DNA from: Clostridium sp. CAG:921
GTDB taxonomy: Bacteria; Bacillota; Clostridia; TANB77; CAG-465
DNA: 9,493 nucleotides
Assembly: GCA_000433135.1 (NCBI GenBank)
Contig: HF991977.1
Coordinates: 1 to 9,493, forward strand
Reading direction: 5' to 3'
Shown piece by piece: positions 1-7,601 of this stretch (position 1 is the stretch's first letter; each line of letters starts with the position of its first letter). Under the pieces are notes generated by a model that saw nothing but the letters and a program-made list of their open reading frames with translations, was not told where the DNA came from and searched no databases. The position numbers and the translations under genes are program-made.

Positions 1-20
1 GAATTTAAGGGGGATAAAAA

Positions 21-1556
21 ATGTTAGTTAATATGCAAACAAAAAATATATGTTTAAATAAATGTCAAATAAATGACGAGGTAAGTTCTTGGATTGAACA
101 AGATATAATAGTTCCTGATACAAAACCTGATGCAATAAAAATAGTAAATGTATTAGTAACACCATATGTTAGTAATTATGAAATCTTGCAAGGAAAAATA
201 AAAATTATAGGAAAATTAAACTATTTTATAATCTATAAAGTAAATGATGATAAGTATATAAATAGGGGACTTTTTGTAAGTTATCCATATACTGAGGTTA
301 TAAATGTTCAAAATGTGGATAACTCTATGGATGTAAGGATTATACCAAAGTGCAAAAATGTAATTTTTTCACTTCCAAATGAAAGAAAGATGGCAATAAA
401 AACTGAAATAGTTTTCAATGTAAAAGCTACTTGCAAAGTAGATATAAATTTAATAAAAAATTTTGATGAAGATAGTAATATTGAATGTAAAATGTGTGAA
501 AAGAATTTTTGTAATATTTTACAAAATAAACATAGTATAATTGCTTCAAAAGAAGAAGTAATGTTACCAAAAGATGCTGAAGACTTTTTTGAAATATTAA
601 GTGTAGAGCCGAAAATCTGTAATACGGAATATAAAGAAAGTTATAATAAAATAATGGTAAAAGGCGATATATCATTAAAAATAGTGTACTTATGTGAGGG
701 AGAAGTTGAAAATGTAAAAAATATGAATTTAGATGTTCCATTTTCAGCTATGATTGAACTTGAAAATATTAATGATAAATCAAAATTTGATATAAAGTAT
801 ATAATACAAGATTTTAATATAAAATTAAATCCTGAAATAACCACTACAAAGACATTTAGCATTGACTATCAAATTGACACTGATGTAACTATGTACGAGG
901 AAGAAAGTGTTGAATATGTTGAAGATTTTTATAGCAAGGAAAAAGAACTAGAATATGATGTAGAAACAGTTGAAGCTGTATCTAGTAATGCTATAGAAAG
1001 TAAAATAATTGAAGTAAAAGAAAATATAACAAATATATTGCCACAAAATACAAGATTAATCGATTATACACTAGATACTAGTTACATAAATGCAAATATA
1101 AATGGAACAACTGTAGAACTTGATGGAAATGCAAAATTAAATTTATTACTTCAAGATATTGAAACAAACGAACTTAGTTCAAAGACTGTTGATATTTTGG
1201 TAAATGAAAAGTATGATATTGATAATTTAATTAGTGGATTTAAGGCAAATATTGAATTGGATTTGGATAGTATTAGTGTAACACAAAGCGGCAATGATAT
1301 TGAGGCTAAGATGTCTATAGATATACTTGCAAATATTCAAAATGTTTTAAATCTTAATATAATTGATAAAATTGAAGACGGAGATTTAGACTTTAGTAAT
1401 ATAGACAGTATAAATGTATACATTGTAAAACCTGGTGATAGTTTGTGGAAAATAGCCAAGAAGTATAAAACAAGTATTGATAAAATAGTAAAAATTAATG
1501 ATATAGTTGATCCAGATAAAATTGATGTTGGTCAAAAAATTTTGATTATTAGGTGA
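21..1556 (+). CDS. sipL: SipL-like spore coat morphogenesis protein (SPOCS/DUF3794 repeats + LysM)
   Basis: A 511-residue protein with about three SPOCS (DUF3794) repeats, near residues 27-146, 178-292 and 334-458. A C-terminal LysM domain follows (about 466-511), recognisable by KPGDSLWKIAKKYKTS and the closing VGQKILII. This layout and length match clostridial SipL. In Clostridioides difficile, SipL binds the SpoIVA ATPase through its LysM domain and is needed to localise the coat around the forespore, so it should act on the mother-cell side of the forespore outer membrane. There is no signal peptide, which fits a mother-cell cytosolic protein. The start is set by AAGGGGG at 7-13, 7 nt before the ATG. 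The promoter lies outside the window. The stop is 4 nt before yunB. A general SPOCS-LysM spore protein that is not the SipL orthologue remains possible. Confidence 0.87.
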   Translation: MLVNMQTKNICLNKCQINDEVSSWIEQDIIVPDTKPDAIKIVNVLVTPYVSNYEILQGKIKIIGKLNYFIIYKVNDDKYINRGLFVSYPYTEVINVQNVDNSMDVRIIPKCKNVIFSLPNERKMAIKTEIVFNVKATCKVDINLIKNFDEDSNIECKMCEKNFCNILQNKHSIIASKEEVMLPKDAEDFFEILSVEPKICNTEYKESYNKIMVKGDISLKIVYLCEGEVENVKNMNLDVPFSAMIELENINDKSKFDIKYIIQDFNIKLNPEITTTKTFSIDYQIDTDVTMYEEESVEYVEDFYSKEKELEYDVETVEAVSSNAIESKIIEVKENITNILPQNTRLIDYTLDTSYINANINGTTVELDGNAKLNLLLQDIETNELSSKTVDILVNEKYDIDNLISGFKANIELDLDSISVTQSGNDIEAKMSIDILANIQNVLNLNIIDKIEDGDLDFSNIDSINVYIVKPGDSLWKIAKKYKTSIDKIVKINDIVDPDKIDVGQKILIIR

Positions 1557-1560
1557 ATTT

Positions 1561-2250
1561 ATGAAACTTAAGTATTGTTTATTTACATTAAGACAAATTA
1601 GCTTTGAAAGGCTAATTGTCTTTTTTTTTACAATTGTACTTCCAATAGCACTAGTTACTTATTTATTTAATAAAAATTTGCAACCAACAATATCTGCACT
1701 TTGTGAGTCTAATGCTAGAATGATAGCATTAAGAACTAGTAGTAGTTCGGTATATAAATATTTAGAAACTACAGAATATGAAAATTTAGTTGATATAAAA
1801 AAAGATAATGATAATAAGATAATAGCACTTGTTGCTAATACTACTAAGATAAACAAACTAACAAATCTTGTATTATTAGATGTTCAAGAAAAATTAGATG
1901 AAAATTCAGAAAGTAAAATAACCATTCCATTTGGATCACTTATGGGTGTAAAACTTTTTGGTGGACATGGAATAAAAATTAATTTAAAAACAATACCTGT
2001 TGGAGATGTAGAAGCAAAAATAAAATCTGAATTTAAAGAGGCGGGGATTAACCAAACTAAGCATAATATTATGATTGAAATAAAAGTATCTATGAAAATA
2101 TTGGCACCTTTTTATACAGAAACCAAAACATTTACAAATGAACTTTTAATAGCAGAAACAGTAATAGTTGGAGATACACCTGTAACTTATTATGATATTG
2201 AAGGAATAGAAAATTTAAATAAAAAAGATACACTCAATATAACGAATTAA
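1561..2250 (+). CDS. yunB: sporulation protein YunB
   Basis: A 229-residue protein with one N-terminal membrane segment (about residues 18-36) and a soluble remainder that should lie outside the cytoplasm or in the intermembrane space. Family features are PTISALCESNARMIA just after the membrane anchor, the PFGSLMGVKLFGGHGIKI stretch near residues 123-140, and a C-terminal VSMKILAPFYTET...NELLIAETVIVG block. YunB is a sigma-E-controlled protein in Bacillus subtilis and its biochemical role is not well defined. The ATG lies 4 nt after the sipL stop, and its AGGTGA ribosome binding site (1551-1556) overlaps that stop, so the two genes are probably co-transcribed and translationally coupled. No clear terminator follows. 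Family assignment is by sequence pattern. Confidence 0.87.
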   Translation: MKLKYCLFTLRQISFERLIVFFFTIVLPIALVTYLFNKNLQPTISALCESNARMIALRTSSSSVYKYLETTEYENLVDIKKDNDNKIIALVANTTKINKLTNLVLLDVQEKLDENSESKITIPFGSLMGVKLFGGHGIKINLKTIPVGDVEAKIKSEFKEAGINQTKHNIMIEIKVSMKILAPFYTETKTFTNELLIAETVIVGDTPVTYYDIEGIENLNKKDTLNITN

Positions 2251-2272
2251 ATAAAAAATGTAATTGTTAAAA

Positions 2273-2310
2273 TTGTGATAGTTTGTCGAAATTTGTGATA
2301 ATTTGTCAAG
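2273..2310 (+). promoter_or_regulatory. Tandem 20-bp repeats carrying Spo0A-box-like sites
   Basis: TTGTGATARTTTGTC occurs at 2273-2287 and again at 2293-2307, a period of 20 bp (two helical turns). The repeats contain TTTGTCGAA (2282-2290), which matches the known 0A-box core TGTCGAA, and TTTGTCAAG (2302-2310), a one-mismatch relative. Both lie in the same orientation just upstream of the -35 at 2325. That layout resembles Spo0A-activated sigma-A promoters. Binding is inferred, not shown. Confidence 0.55.
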
Positions 2311-2324
2311 TTATGTAATAAGAT

Positions 2325-2353
2325 TTGACAATATTCAAATGCTAGTGTATAAT
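2325..2353 (+). promoter_or_regulatory. Sigma-A-type promoter for the 153-residue orphan gene
   Basis: TTGACA (2325-2330), 17-bp spacer, TATAAT (2348-2353): a consensus vegetative promoter. The predicted start near 2360 leaves a leader of about 40 nt before the GGAGG site. The -35 itself reads as TGTCAAA on the opposite strand, a further weak 0A-like match. Confidence 0.75.
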
Positions 2354-2398
2354 ATAGAATACATAAAAATATATTACAACATAATTGGAGGTAAAGAA

Positions 2399-2860
2399 AT
2401 GTCAGCATTAAATGTCAGCTGTAAAGAAACCAAACTGGAAGGAGTTGAGTGTGTTTATGAAAATCACATTGGACTGATGTATAGTTTTGATAGAACAGAT
2501 AGATCAGTTTTTAATGTATCAAAGTTTCAAATTTTTGAAACATTAAAAGAAAGATTATTAAAAGATCGTAATATCATGGCTGTATATGGTTGTAGAGAAG
2601 TAACTATAGAAAAGGAAGCTGTTATAATAAATGGTGTTAGTTACGATATTGATACTAAAAAAGTATATACAAAGCCATATACAACATATTATGGTGGTGA
2701 AAAATTACCTTTAGATATTATGGAAAAGATATGTAAAGAAAAGGATATAAGTGATGCATATCTAAAAATATTAAAGGCACAGAATGCAAAAAACGTAGTT
2801 TTTTTCAAAGAAACTGGTAGGTATTTTAAACTTGAAAAAAATGATGTTGTTATAGCATAA
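2399..2860 (+). CDS. Hypothetical protein, 153 residues, possible Spo0A-regulated gene
   Basis: I do not recognise this family. It is a soluble, charged protein with no signal peptide or membrane segment. Visible landmarks are an N-terminal MSALNVSCKETKLEG, a central MAVYGCREVTIEKEAVIINGVSYD (in two adjoining halves), and a C-terminal KNVVFFKETGRYFKLE. The alternating hydrophobic pattern suggests beta strands. The ATG at 2399 is chosen because GGAGG (2387-2391) sits 7-8 nt upstream. The frame is open back to 2303, but that would run through the promoter and lacks a ribosome binding site. The gene stands alone between a consensus promoter and a hairpin terminator, directly after sipL-yunB. Spo0A-like boxes upstream suggest a stationary-phase or early-sporulation role, which is inference only. 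Confidence 0.8.
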   Translation: MSALNVSCKETKLEGVECVYENHIGLMYSFDRTDRSVFNVSKFQIFETLKERLLKDRNIMAVYGCREVTIEKEAVIINGVSYDIDTKKVYTKPYTTYYGGEKLPLDIMEKICKEKDISDAYLKILKAQNAKNVVFFKETGRYFKLEKNDVVIA

Positions 2861-2871
2861 TAAGAATTTTT

Positions 2872-2905
2872 AGGTGGTAAGTTATTAATTAACTGCCACC
2901 TTTTT
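2872..2905 (+). terminator. Rho-independent terminator after the orphan gene
   Basis: AGGTGG (2872-2877) pairs with CCACCT (2896-2901), and AGTTA (2880-2884) pairs with TAACT (2890-2894). A small internal loop separates the two helices and a T run follows at 2901-2905. It starts 11 nt after the stop codon. Confidence 0.8.
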
Positions 2906-2987
2906 AATTAAATTTGATTAAATATAAAATTAGTATATTATATAGAAGCTACATAGAAATTATGAATTATGAAATTTATAAAAAAAA

Positions 2988-3016
2988 TTGACAACAATAT
3001 AAAAATGTGATAAACT
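2988..3016 (+). promoter_or_regulatory. Promoter of the pheST operon
   Basis: TTGACA (2988-2993), 17-bp spacer, TAAACT (3011-3016), with TGA directly before the -10 (extended -10). Transcription would begin near 3022, just upstream of the T-box leader. Confidence 0.75.
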
Positions 3017-3021
3017 ATACG

Positions 3022-3285
3022 TAGTTTTATATGCCGATGAAAAAGCAAAGTAGCTAGAAATAATACATCAAAGAGAACATAGGTCGTTGGCTGTGAGCCT
3101 ATGGATGTACTTTTAGTGAAATTTCACTTTGGAGGTCTTTTTTTGAAACGATTGTAAGTAGGAAAAAGCAGGTATGCCTGTTATAGCTAATTAAGTGCAT
3201 TTAATTTGTTTTAAATGAATTTAGGTGGTAACGCGGAATTTGAGAGTCATTTCGTCCTAATTTTTGGGATTGATGGCTCTTTTTA
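3022..3285 (+). ncRNA. T-box leader sensing tRNA-Phe (upstream of pheST)
   Basis: The T-box sequence AGGTGGTAACGCGG lies at 3223-3236, followed by the antiterminator/terminator alternation. Stem I can be drawn: AAAGT (3047-3051) with ACTTT (3126-3130), ACATC (3065-3069) with GATGT (3104-3108), and CATAGG (3078-3083) with CCTATG (3098-3103). The expected specifier position, just before A3126, holds TTC (3123-3125), a Phe codon that fits the downstream genes. By established T-box logic, uncharged tRNA-Phe stabilises the antiterminator and turns on pheST, while charged tRNA leaves the terminator to form. The 5' end is estimated from the promoter. Confidence 0.92.
3242..3285 (+). terminator. T-box-controlled terminator
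   Basis: GAGAGTCAT (3242-3250) pairs with ATGGCTCTT (3273-3281, with G-U pairs). An inner CC/GG helix and a T run at 3279-3284 complete it. It overlaps the sequence that forms the antiterminator with the T-box, as expected for transcription attenuation. Confidence 0.85.
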
Positions 3286-3343
3286 TATGATTTTTTTGCT
3301 ATTTTAGTAATATGTGTATAGTAAGTAGAAAGGATATGAAAAT

Positions 3344-4372
3344 ATGGAAAATGAGATATTAGAGTTAGAAAAAAAAGTAAAAGAAGAATTAAAAAGTATA
3401 AAATCTTCTGAAAGACTAGAAGAGTTAAGAGTTAAATACACTGGTAAAAAAGGATTATTAGTTTCTGTGTTAAAAGGTTTAAAAGATGTTGCAGCAGAAA
3501 AAAGAAAAGAAGTAGGACAAAAAGCAAATAATTTAAGAGATTTTATTGAAAGCCAAATAGAGCTAAAAAAGGAAGAGTTAAAAGAACTAGAGTATGAACG
3601 AAAAATTGAAAATTCAAAGCATATAGACTTAACTGTACCGGTTGATTTAGAAATAGGATCACTTCATCCAATAACTATAGTACAAAGAGAATTAGAAGAA
3701 ATATTTACTTCTATGGGATTTACTGTTGAAGATGGAAATGAAGTAGAAACAGAATATAACAATTTTGAAGCTGTAAATGTACCAAAATATCATCCTGCAC
3801 GTGATATGCAAGATACATTTTGGCTTGAAAACGGTCAGCTTTTAAAAACACAAACATCAGCAGCACAAAACAAAATAATGAAAAAATATGGAGCACCTCT
3901 AAAGGCAATATTCCCAGGTAGATGCTTTAGAAATGAAGCATTAGATGCTTCTCATGAAAATACATTTTTTCAAATGGAAGGAATGATGATAGATAAAAAT
4001 GTGTCAATTTCAAATTTAATATATTTTATGAAGGCCATACTATCTGAAATATTTAAAAAAGAAGTTGAAGTAAGATTAAGACCTGGATTTTTTCCATTTG
4101 TTGAGCCTGGATTTGAATTAGACGTAAAATGTCCGTATTGTGATGGAGTAGGCTGTAAGGTATGTAAAAATGGTGGATGGATTGAACTTTGTCCTTGTGG
4201 AATGATACATCCAAATGTTCTTAAGATGGGTGGAATCAATCCTGAAGAATATTCTGGATTTGCATTTGGACTTGGACTTAGTAGACTTGCAATGATGAAA
4301 TTTGAAATAGATGATTTAAGACTGCTAAATTCTGGTGATCTTAGAGTGTTAAAACAACTAAATATAAAATAA
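3344..4372 (+). CDS. pheS: Phenylalanine--tRNA ligase alpha subunit
   Basis: A 342-residue class II synthetase subunit, the usual length. With PheT it forms the alpha2beta2 cytosolic enzyme that charges tRNA-Phe with phenylalanine using ATP. Residues 1-90 form the N-terminal coiled-coil tRNA-binding arm, rich in Lys and Glu. The catalytic core shows HPARDMQDTFWL (150-161), the motif 2 region GRCFRNE (192-198) and motif 3 GLGLSR (309-314) with the class II arginine R314. A cysteine cluster at C263, C266, C271, C274, C283 and C285 looks able to bind metal; related CxxC patterns occur in other bacterial PheS. The start is supported by AAAGGA at 3329-3334. It is the first gene of the T-box-controlled operon, 30 nt ahead of pheT. 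The motif variants RNEALDASHENTFFQMEG and GLGLSR differ from the common Bacillus-type forms. Confidence 0.96.
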   Translation: MENEILELEKKVKEELKSIKSSERLEELRVKYTGKKGLLVSVLKGLKDVAAEKRKEVGQKANNLRDFIESQIELKKEELKELEYERKIENSKHIDLTVPVDLEIGSLHPITIVQRELEEIFTSMGFTVEDGNEVETEYNNFEAVNVPKYHPARDMQDTFWLENGQLLKTQTSAAQNKIMKKYGAPLKAIFPGRCFRNEALDASHENTFFQMEGMMIDKNVSISNLIYFMKAILSEIFKKEVEVRLRPGFFPFVEPGFELDVKCPYCDGVGCKVCKNGGWIELCPCGMIHPNVLKMGGINPEEYSGFAFGLGLSRLAMMKFEIDDLRLLNSGDLRVLKQLNIK

Positions 4373-4402
4373 TTACTATAAAATTGATGAGGAGGAAAAA
4401 TA

Positions 4403-6793
4403 ATGTATATATCAATTAATTGGATAAAAGATTTTGTGGATTTAGATGGAATTGATGTAGATAAATTAATATACAATTTTACAATGAGTACTGCAGAAGT
4501 AGAAGGCAGTGTCAAGTACGGATATGATACAAATGGTGTAGTAGTTGGAAAAATACTTGAAATTGAAAAAATTGAAAATTCTGATAAATTAAGTAAAGTG
4601 TTGGTAGATATTGGAAATGAAAAAGTACAAAGTTTATGTGGAGCAAAAAATATTTTTGTTGGTGCAAAGGTGCCTTTTGCAAAAGCTGGTTCTACTCTTC
4701 AAGGTGAAGAAGTAAAAAGCTCAAAAATTGACGGAAATATTAGTGATGGAATATGCTTATCAGAAAAAGAACTTGGAATAAGTGCAGATCATAGCGGTGT
4801 TATGATTTTAGATGATGGGTTAGAAATTGGAGAAGATATAAAAAAAATAATACCACTTGAAGATACTATATTTGAGGTTGATAATAAATCAATAACAAAT
4901 AGACCTGATTTGTGGGGACATTATGGTATTGCAAGAGAGATTGCTGCAATAACAAAAAGAAAGTTAAAGCCACTGCCAGTTGATGATTTAATGGCGTATG
5001 AGTCATTACCAAGTCTTGATATCTCCATAAAAAATTCTGAAGAATGCTATAGATATTCAGGAATAACTGTAGAAAATATAACTAAAAATGTATCACCATA
5101 TACTATGAAAGTAAGGTTATATTATACTGGACTTAGAAGTATTAATTTACTTGCTGATATAACAAATTATGTTATGCTTGAAATAGGACAACCAATGCAT
5201 GCATTTGACGCTAATTTAGTAAAAAGTATTAGGGTTGAATCTTTAGAAAAAGATGAAGACTTTGTTACTTTAGATGGTATAACAAGGCATCTTCCTGTTG
5301 GGACTTTAATGATAAAAAATGATAAGAAACCTGTAGCAATTGCAGGAATTATGGGGGGACTTGAAACTGAAATAGCTGATGAGACAACTTCACTTTTTTT
5401 AGAATCTGCAACATTTGATTCTACATTAATACGTAAAACAGCTTTAAAAATAGCACATAGAACTGATGCATCAGCAAGGTATGAAAAAACATTAGATCCT
5501 GAGTTTGTTAAGCTTGCAACTTCTCGATTTATATATTTGTTAAAGGAAAATGATAAAGACATAAAGGTTACATCTTCATTTACAGATGTATATTTAAAGA
5601 AATATCCGGTAATAAATATAGAAATTGATAAAAAGTTCTTTGATAGGTATATTGGAATAGATATTCCATTTGAAACGATTGTTGAAACTTTGAAAAATTT
5701 AAAGTTTGGTGTAAAGGTAAATGGTGAAAAATTATCTGTAACTGTGCCATCTTTTAGGGCAACCAAAGATGTAACCGCAAAAGCCGATCTTATAGAAGAA
5801 GTAGCTAGAATATATGGTTATGATAATATAATGCCACAATCAAATTTGTGGAAAATTTCTCCAGTAAAAGATGACGAAGAAAGAGTAATCGAATATGAAA
5901 CTAAAAAAATGTTAGCTGAAAAATATGGTATGTCTGAGATACACAGTTATGTATGGTACAGTGAAGAACAAAATAAAGAACTTGAAATAAAAGTAGGAGA
6001 TAATCTAAAAATTGTAAATGGTCTTAATAGGGCAGATAGTACTTTGAGGGAATATATGGCTCCTACAATGCTATATTATATAAATAGCAACTTAAGATTC
6101 TTAAATGACTGTAATATTTTTGAAGTTGGAAGAACTTTTAAATATAATTTTGATGGCAAAAATTGTGATGAGAAAAAAATTCTTGCAATTGGATTAGCAA
6201 GTACAAAAAAAGATGATGCTTCAACATTATATATGGCAAAATCAATAGTGGAGTCTATATTTAAAATAAATAAAAATACAAATGTAGAATTTATTGCAAA
6301 TGATGGTAAGATCAATTATTCATGGATTCATAAAATTAATTCGTATGATATTGTAAGTGATAAAAAAAGCTATGGGTATGTATCTTTAATACATCCAAGA
6401 ATCTCTGAAAAAATAAATAAAAAGGCTAGTATTGTAGTGATTGAAATAAACCTTGATGAATTTTCAAACATTGAGAAAATTGAAACTAAGTATCATCCTA
6501 TTTCTAAATATCAGGTTGTAAATTTTGATCTTAGTTTGCTTGTAAAAAAAGATACAATGTATAGCAATATACAAAAAATCATAGAAAATACAAATGTAGA
6601 GTATTTACAAGAATATAATTTAATAGATATTTATGAAAATGATGAGAAGCTAAAAGATAAGAAAAGTGTTACTATAAGGTTTAAGATAGGATCATATGAT
6701 AAAACTTTATCAAAGGAAGAAATTGATAATACTATGAATACTTTGATAGCTGAGTTTGCAAAAAATGATATGAATTTAGAATTTAATAGGTAA
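4403..6793 (+). CDS. pheT: Phenylalanine--tRNA ligase beta subunit
   Basis: A 796-residue beta subunit, normal for bacteria. Domains in order: N-terminal EMAP/OB-type tRNA-binding domain (about 40-150); B3/B4 editing domain, which hydrolyses mischarged Tyr-tRNA-Phe (about 210-370, with DITNYVMLEIGQPMHAFD and GIMGGLETEIADETTS); B5 (about 400-470, with DLIEEVARIYGYDNI); the catalytic-like core (about 480-690); and the C-terminal FDX-ACB anticodon-binding domain (about 700-796). The ATG is preceded by GGAGG (4391-4395) with a 7-nt gap. It sits 30 nt after pheS under the same T-box control and is closed by a strong terminator. The segment NKSITNRPDLWGHYGIARE differs from the usual NRxDxLSxxGIARE version. 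Confidence 0.96.
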   Translation: MYISINWIKDFVDLDGIDVDKLIYNFTMSTAEVEGSVKYGYDTNGVVVGKILEIEKIENSDKLSKVLVDIGNEKVQSLCGAKNIFVGAKVPFAKAGSTLQGEEVKSSKIDGNISDGICLSEKELGISADHSGVMILDDGLEIGEDIKKIIPLEDTIFEVDNKSITNRPDLWGHYGIAREIAAITKRKLKPLPVDDLMAYESLPSLDISIKNSEECYRYSGITVENITKNVSPYTMKVRLYYTGLRSINLLADITNYVMLEIGQPMHAFDANLVKSIRVESLEKDEDFVTLDGITRHLPVGTLMIKNDKKPVAIAGIMGGLETEIADETTSLFLESATFDSTLIRKTALKIAHRTDASARYEKTLDPEFVKLATSRFIYLLKENDKDIKVTSSFTDVYLKKYPVINIEIDKKFFDRYIGIDIPFETIVETLKNLKFGVKVNGEKLSVTVPSFRATKDVTAKADLIEEVARIYGYDNIMPQSNLWKISPVKDDEERVIEYETKKMLAEKYGMSEIHSYVWYSEEQNKELEIKVGDNLKIVNGLNRADSTLREYMAPTMLYYINSNLRFLNDCNIFEVGRTFKYNFDGKNCDEKKILAIGLASTKKDDASTLYMAKSIVESIFKINKNTNVEFIANDGKINYSWIHKINSYDIVSDKKSYGYVSLIHPRISEKINKKASIVVIEINLDEFSNIEKIETKYHPISKYQVVNFDLSLLVKKDTMYSNIQKIIENTNVEYLQEYNLIDIYENDEKLKDKKSVTIRFKIGSYDKTLSKEEIDNTMNTLIAEFAKNDMNLEFNR

Positions 6794-6826
6794 ATGAGCC
6801 ATATAACCTAAAAGTTGTATATTGAA

Positions 6827-6873
6827 AAATGCTAAATGAGGAAAGTTTATATTTCTTAATTTGGCATTTTTTT
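6827..6873 (+). terminator. Terminator of the pheST operon
   Basis: AAATGCTAAAT (6827-6837) pairs with ATTTGGCATTT (6859-6869, one G-T wobble). An inner AGGAAA/TTTCTT helix extends it and the T run reaches 6873. A strong intrinsic terminator, 34 nt after the pheT stop. Confidence 0.9.
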
Positions 6874-6931
6874 AGTGAAATGTATTTTACTCAAAAATAA
6901 GCAAAAAAAGTATACTAATTTTACATAATTA

Positions 6932-6960
6932 TAGAAAAAGGCATAAAAATATGATATAAT
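6932..6960 (+). promoter_or_regulatory. Extended -10 promoter of the 166-residue gene
   Basis: TGATATAAT (6952-6960) is an extended -10 with a consensus TATAAT. The -35 position (6932-6937, TAGAAA) is weak. TATACTA at 6911-6917 ends 14 bp before that -35 position, the same spacing as in the two repeated promoters further downstream. A leader of about 125 nt would precede the gene. Confidence 0.6.
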
Positions 6961-6983
6961 ACTTATTAGTGAGATAAATTTAT

Positions 6984-7080
6984 AAGGTAGTAATCATTTA
7001 CCTTGGAAATTATTATAAAAAAAGAAAGGAGAGTCTTCTAGATAATTATTATGATATATTAAATTTTCATACTAGGAGAC
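6984..7080 (+). promoter_or_regulatory. Structured 5' leader that can mask the ribosome binding site
   Basis: Two hairpins can be drawn. AAGGTA (6984-6989) pairs with TACCTT (6999-7004). GTCTTCTAG (7033-7041) pairs with CTAGGAGAC (7072-7080) over 9 bp with one G-T wobble. The second stem buries AGGAG (7074-7078), the only ribosome binding site near the ATG at 7091. A second Shine-Dalgarno-like AAAGGAG (7025-7031) lies just 5' of the stem and could pair weakly with the same TCTTCT, so two competing folds are possible. Leader function is inference from base pairing. Confidence 0.5.
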
Positions 7081-7090
7081 GATTACTAAA

Positions 7091-7591
7091 ATGAGACAAT
7101 TAAATTTGTTAGGAATTACGGCAGATGGCATTAATGTGTATGACAGACCATACAGTCATTTAACGGAGCATGGGGATGTTACCCCAGAGTTACTGAAGGA
7201 AGCTCTGGCAAAAATAACACAGGTGGCTGACAACGAAAAGCACATTGTGGATATGGGGCGCAAGATTGGCATGACTACATGTGTGCCTGTGACTGATGAG
7301 GATGACATTGTTTATGTCATTCGTAAGAAACGTAAAGGCCCAACGCCAATGGTGCGAGGCCGTAAGGGGATTGACTGCAATAAAATGGTGGTAATTTTAA
7401 AGAGAGCTGTTGATGATGAGGGAGAGTATTTTATCCTCATCACAGCATATATTGGTGAAGGTGCTGAACCAGAACCATGGGATAGGAGGTTCGAAGTAGA
7501 TAAGACTGGCTATGACGAAGCCGTAGAATTCTGGAATACGCATGCACTCGTATATGATCCAGAAGTTGTGGAACTTAGACTCAGTGCATAA
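7091..7591 (+). CDS. Hypothetical protein, 166 residues, foreign-looking single-gene cassette
   Basis: I do not recognise a named family. The protein has no signal peptide or membrane segment. The N-terminal third (GITADGINVYDRPYSHLTEH) leads into a basic centre (VIRKKRKGPTPMVRGRKG, about 77-93), then a beta-rich region with FILITAYIGEGAEPEPWD (about 114-131) and an acidic C-terminus. H51, the basic cluster and T118 in the ITAY strand vaguely recall BECR-type ribonuclease folds; this is a guess, not an assignment. Base composition is clearly richer in G+C than its neighbours. Five of eleven arginines use CGN codons (R57, R78, R81, R89, R91), whereas pheST uses AGA almost throughout. It has its own promoter, structured leader and terminator, so it behaves as an independent acquired unit. 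The ribosome binding site AGGAG lies 12 nt before the ATG. Confidence 0.9.
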   Translation: MRQLNLLGITADGINVYDRPYSHLTEHGDVTPELLKEALAKITQVADNEKHIVDMGRKIGMTTCVPVTDEDDIVYVIRKKRKGPTPMVRGRKGIDCNKMVVILKRAVDDEGEYFILITAYIGEGAEPEPWDRRFEVDKTGYDEAVEFWNTHALVYDPEVVELRLSA

Positions 7592-7601
7592 ATATTTGCG
7601 T

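Noticed and set aside
427..862. Minus-strand open frames within sipL, and similar ones in yunB, pheS, pheT and the 166-residue gene
   Set aside because: They mirror AT-rich coding sequence, are rich in Leu/Phe/Tyr/Ser as expected of antisense shadows, and lack credible starts or family features.
2303..2398. Upstream extension of the 153-residue gene to an ATG at 2303
   Set aside because: It would run through the -35/-10 promoter and has no ribosome binding site, while the ATG at 2399 has GGAGG at the right distance.
3022..3285. The structured region before pheS as a novel riboswitch
   Set aside because: It is a standard T-box with the canonical AGGTGGTAACGCGG element and a Phe specifier, so it is known biology.
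7051..7062. Tiny leader frame ATG ATA TAT TAA between the two Shine-Dalgarno-like sites
   Set aside because: It has only three codons and lies 19 nt from the upstream AAAGGAG, too far for efficient initiation, and it occurs easily by chance.
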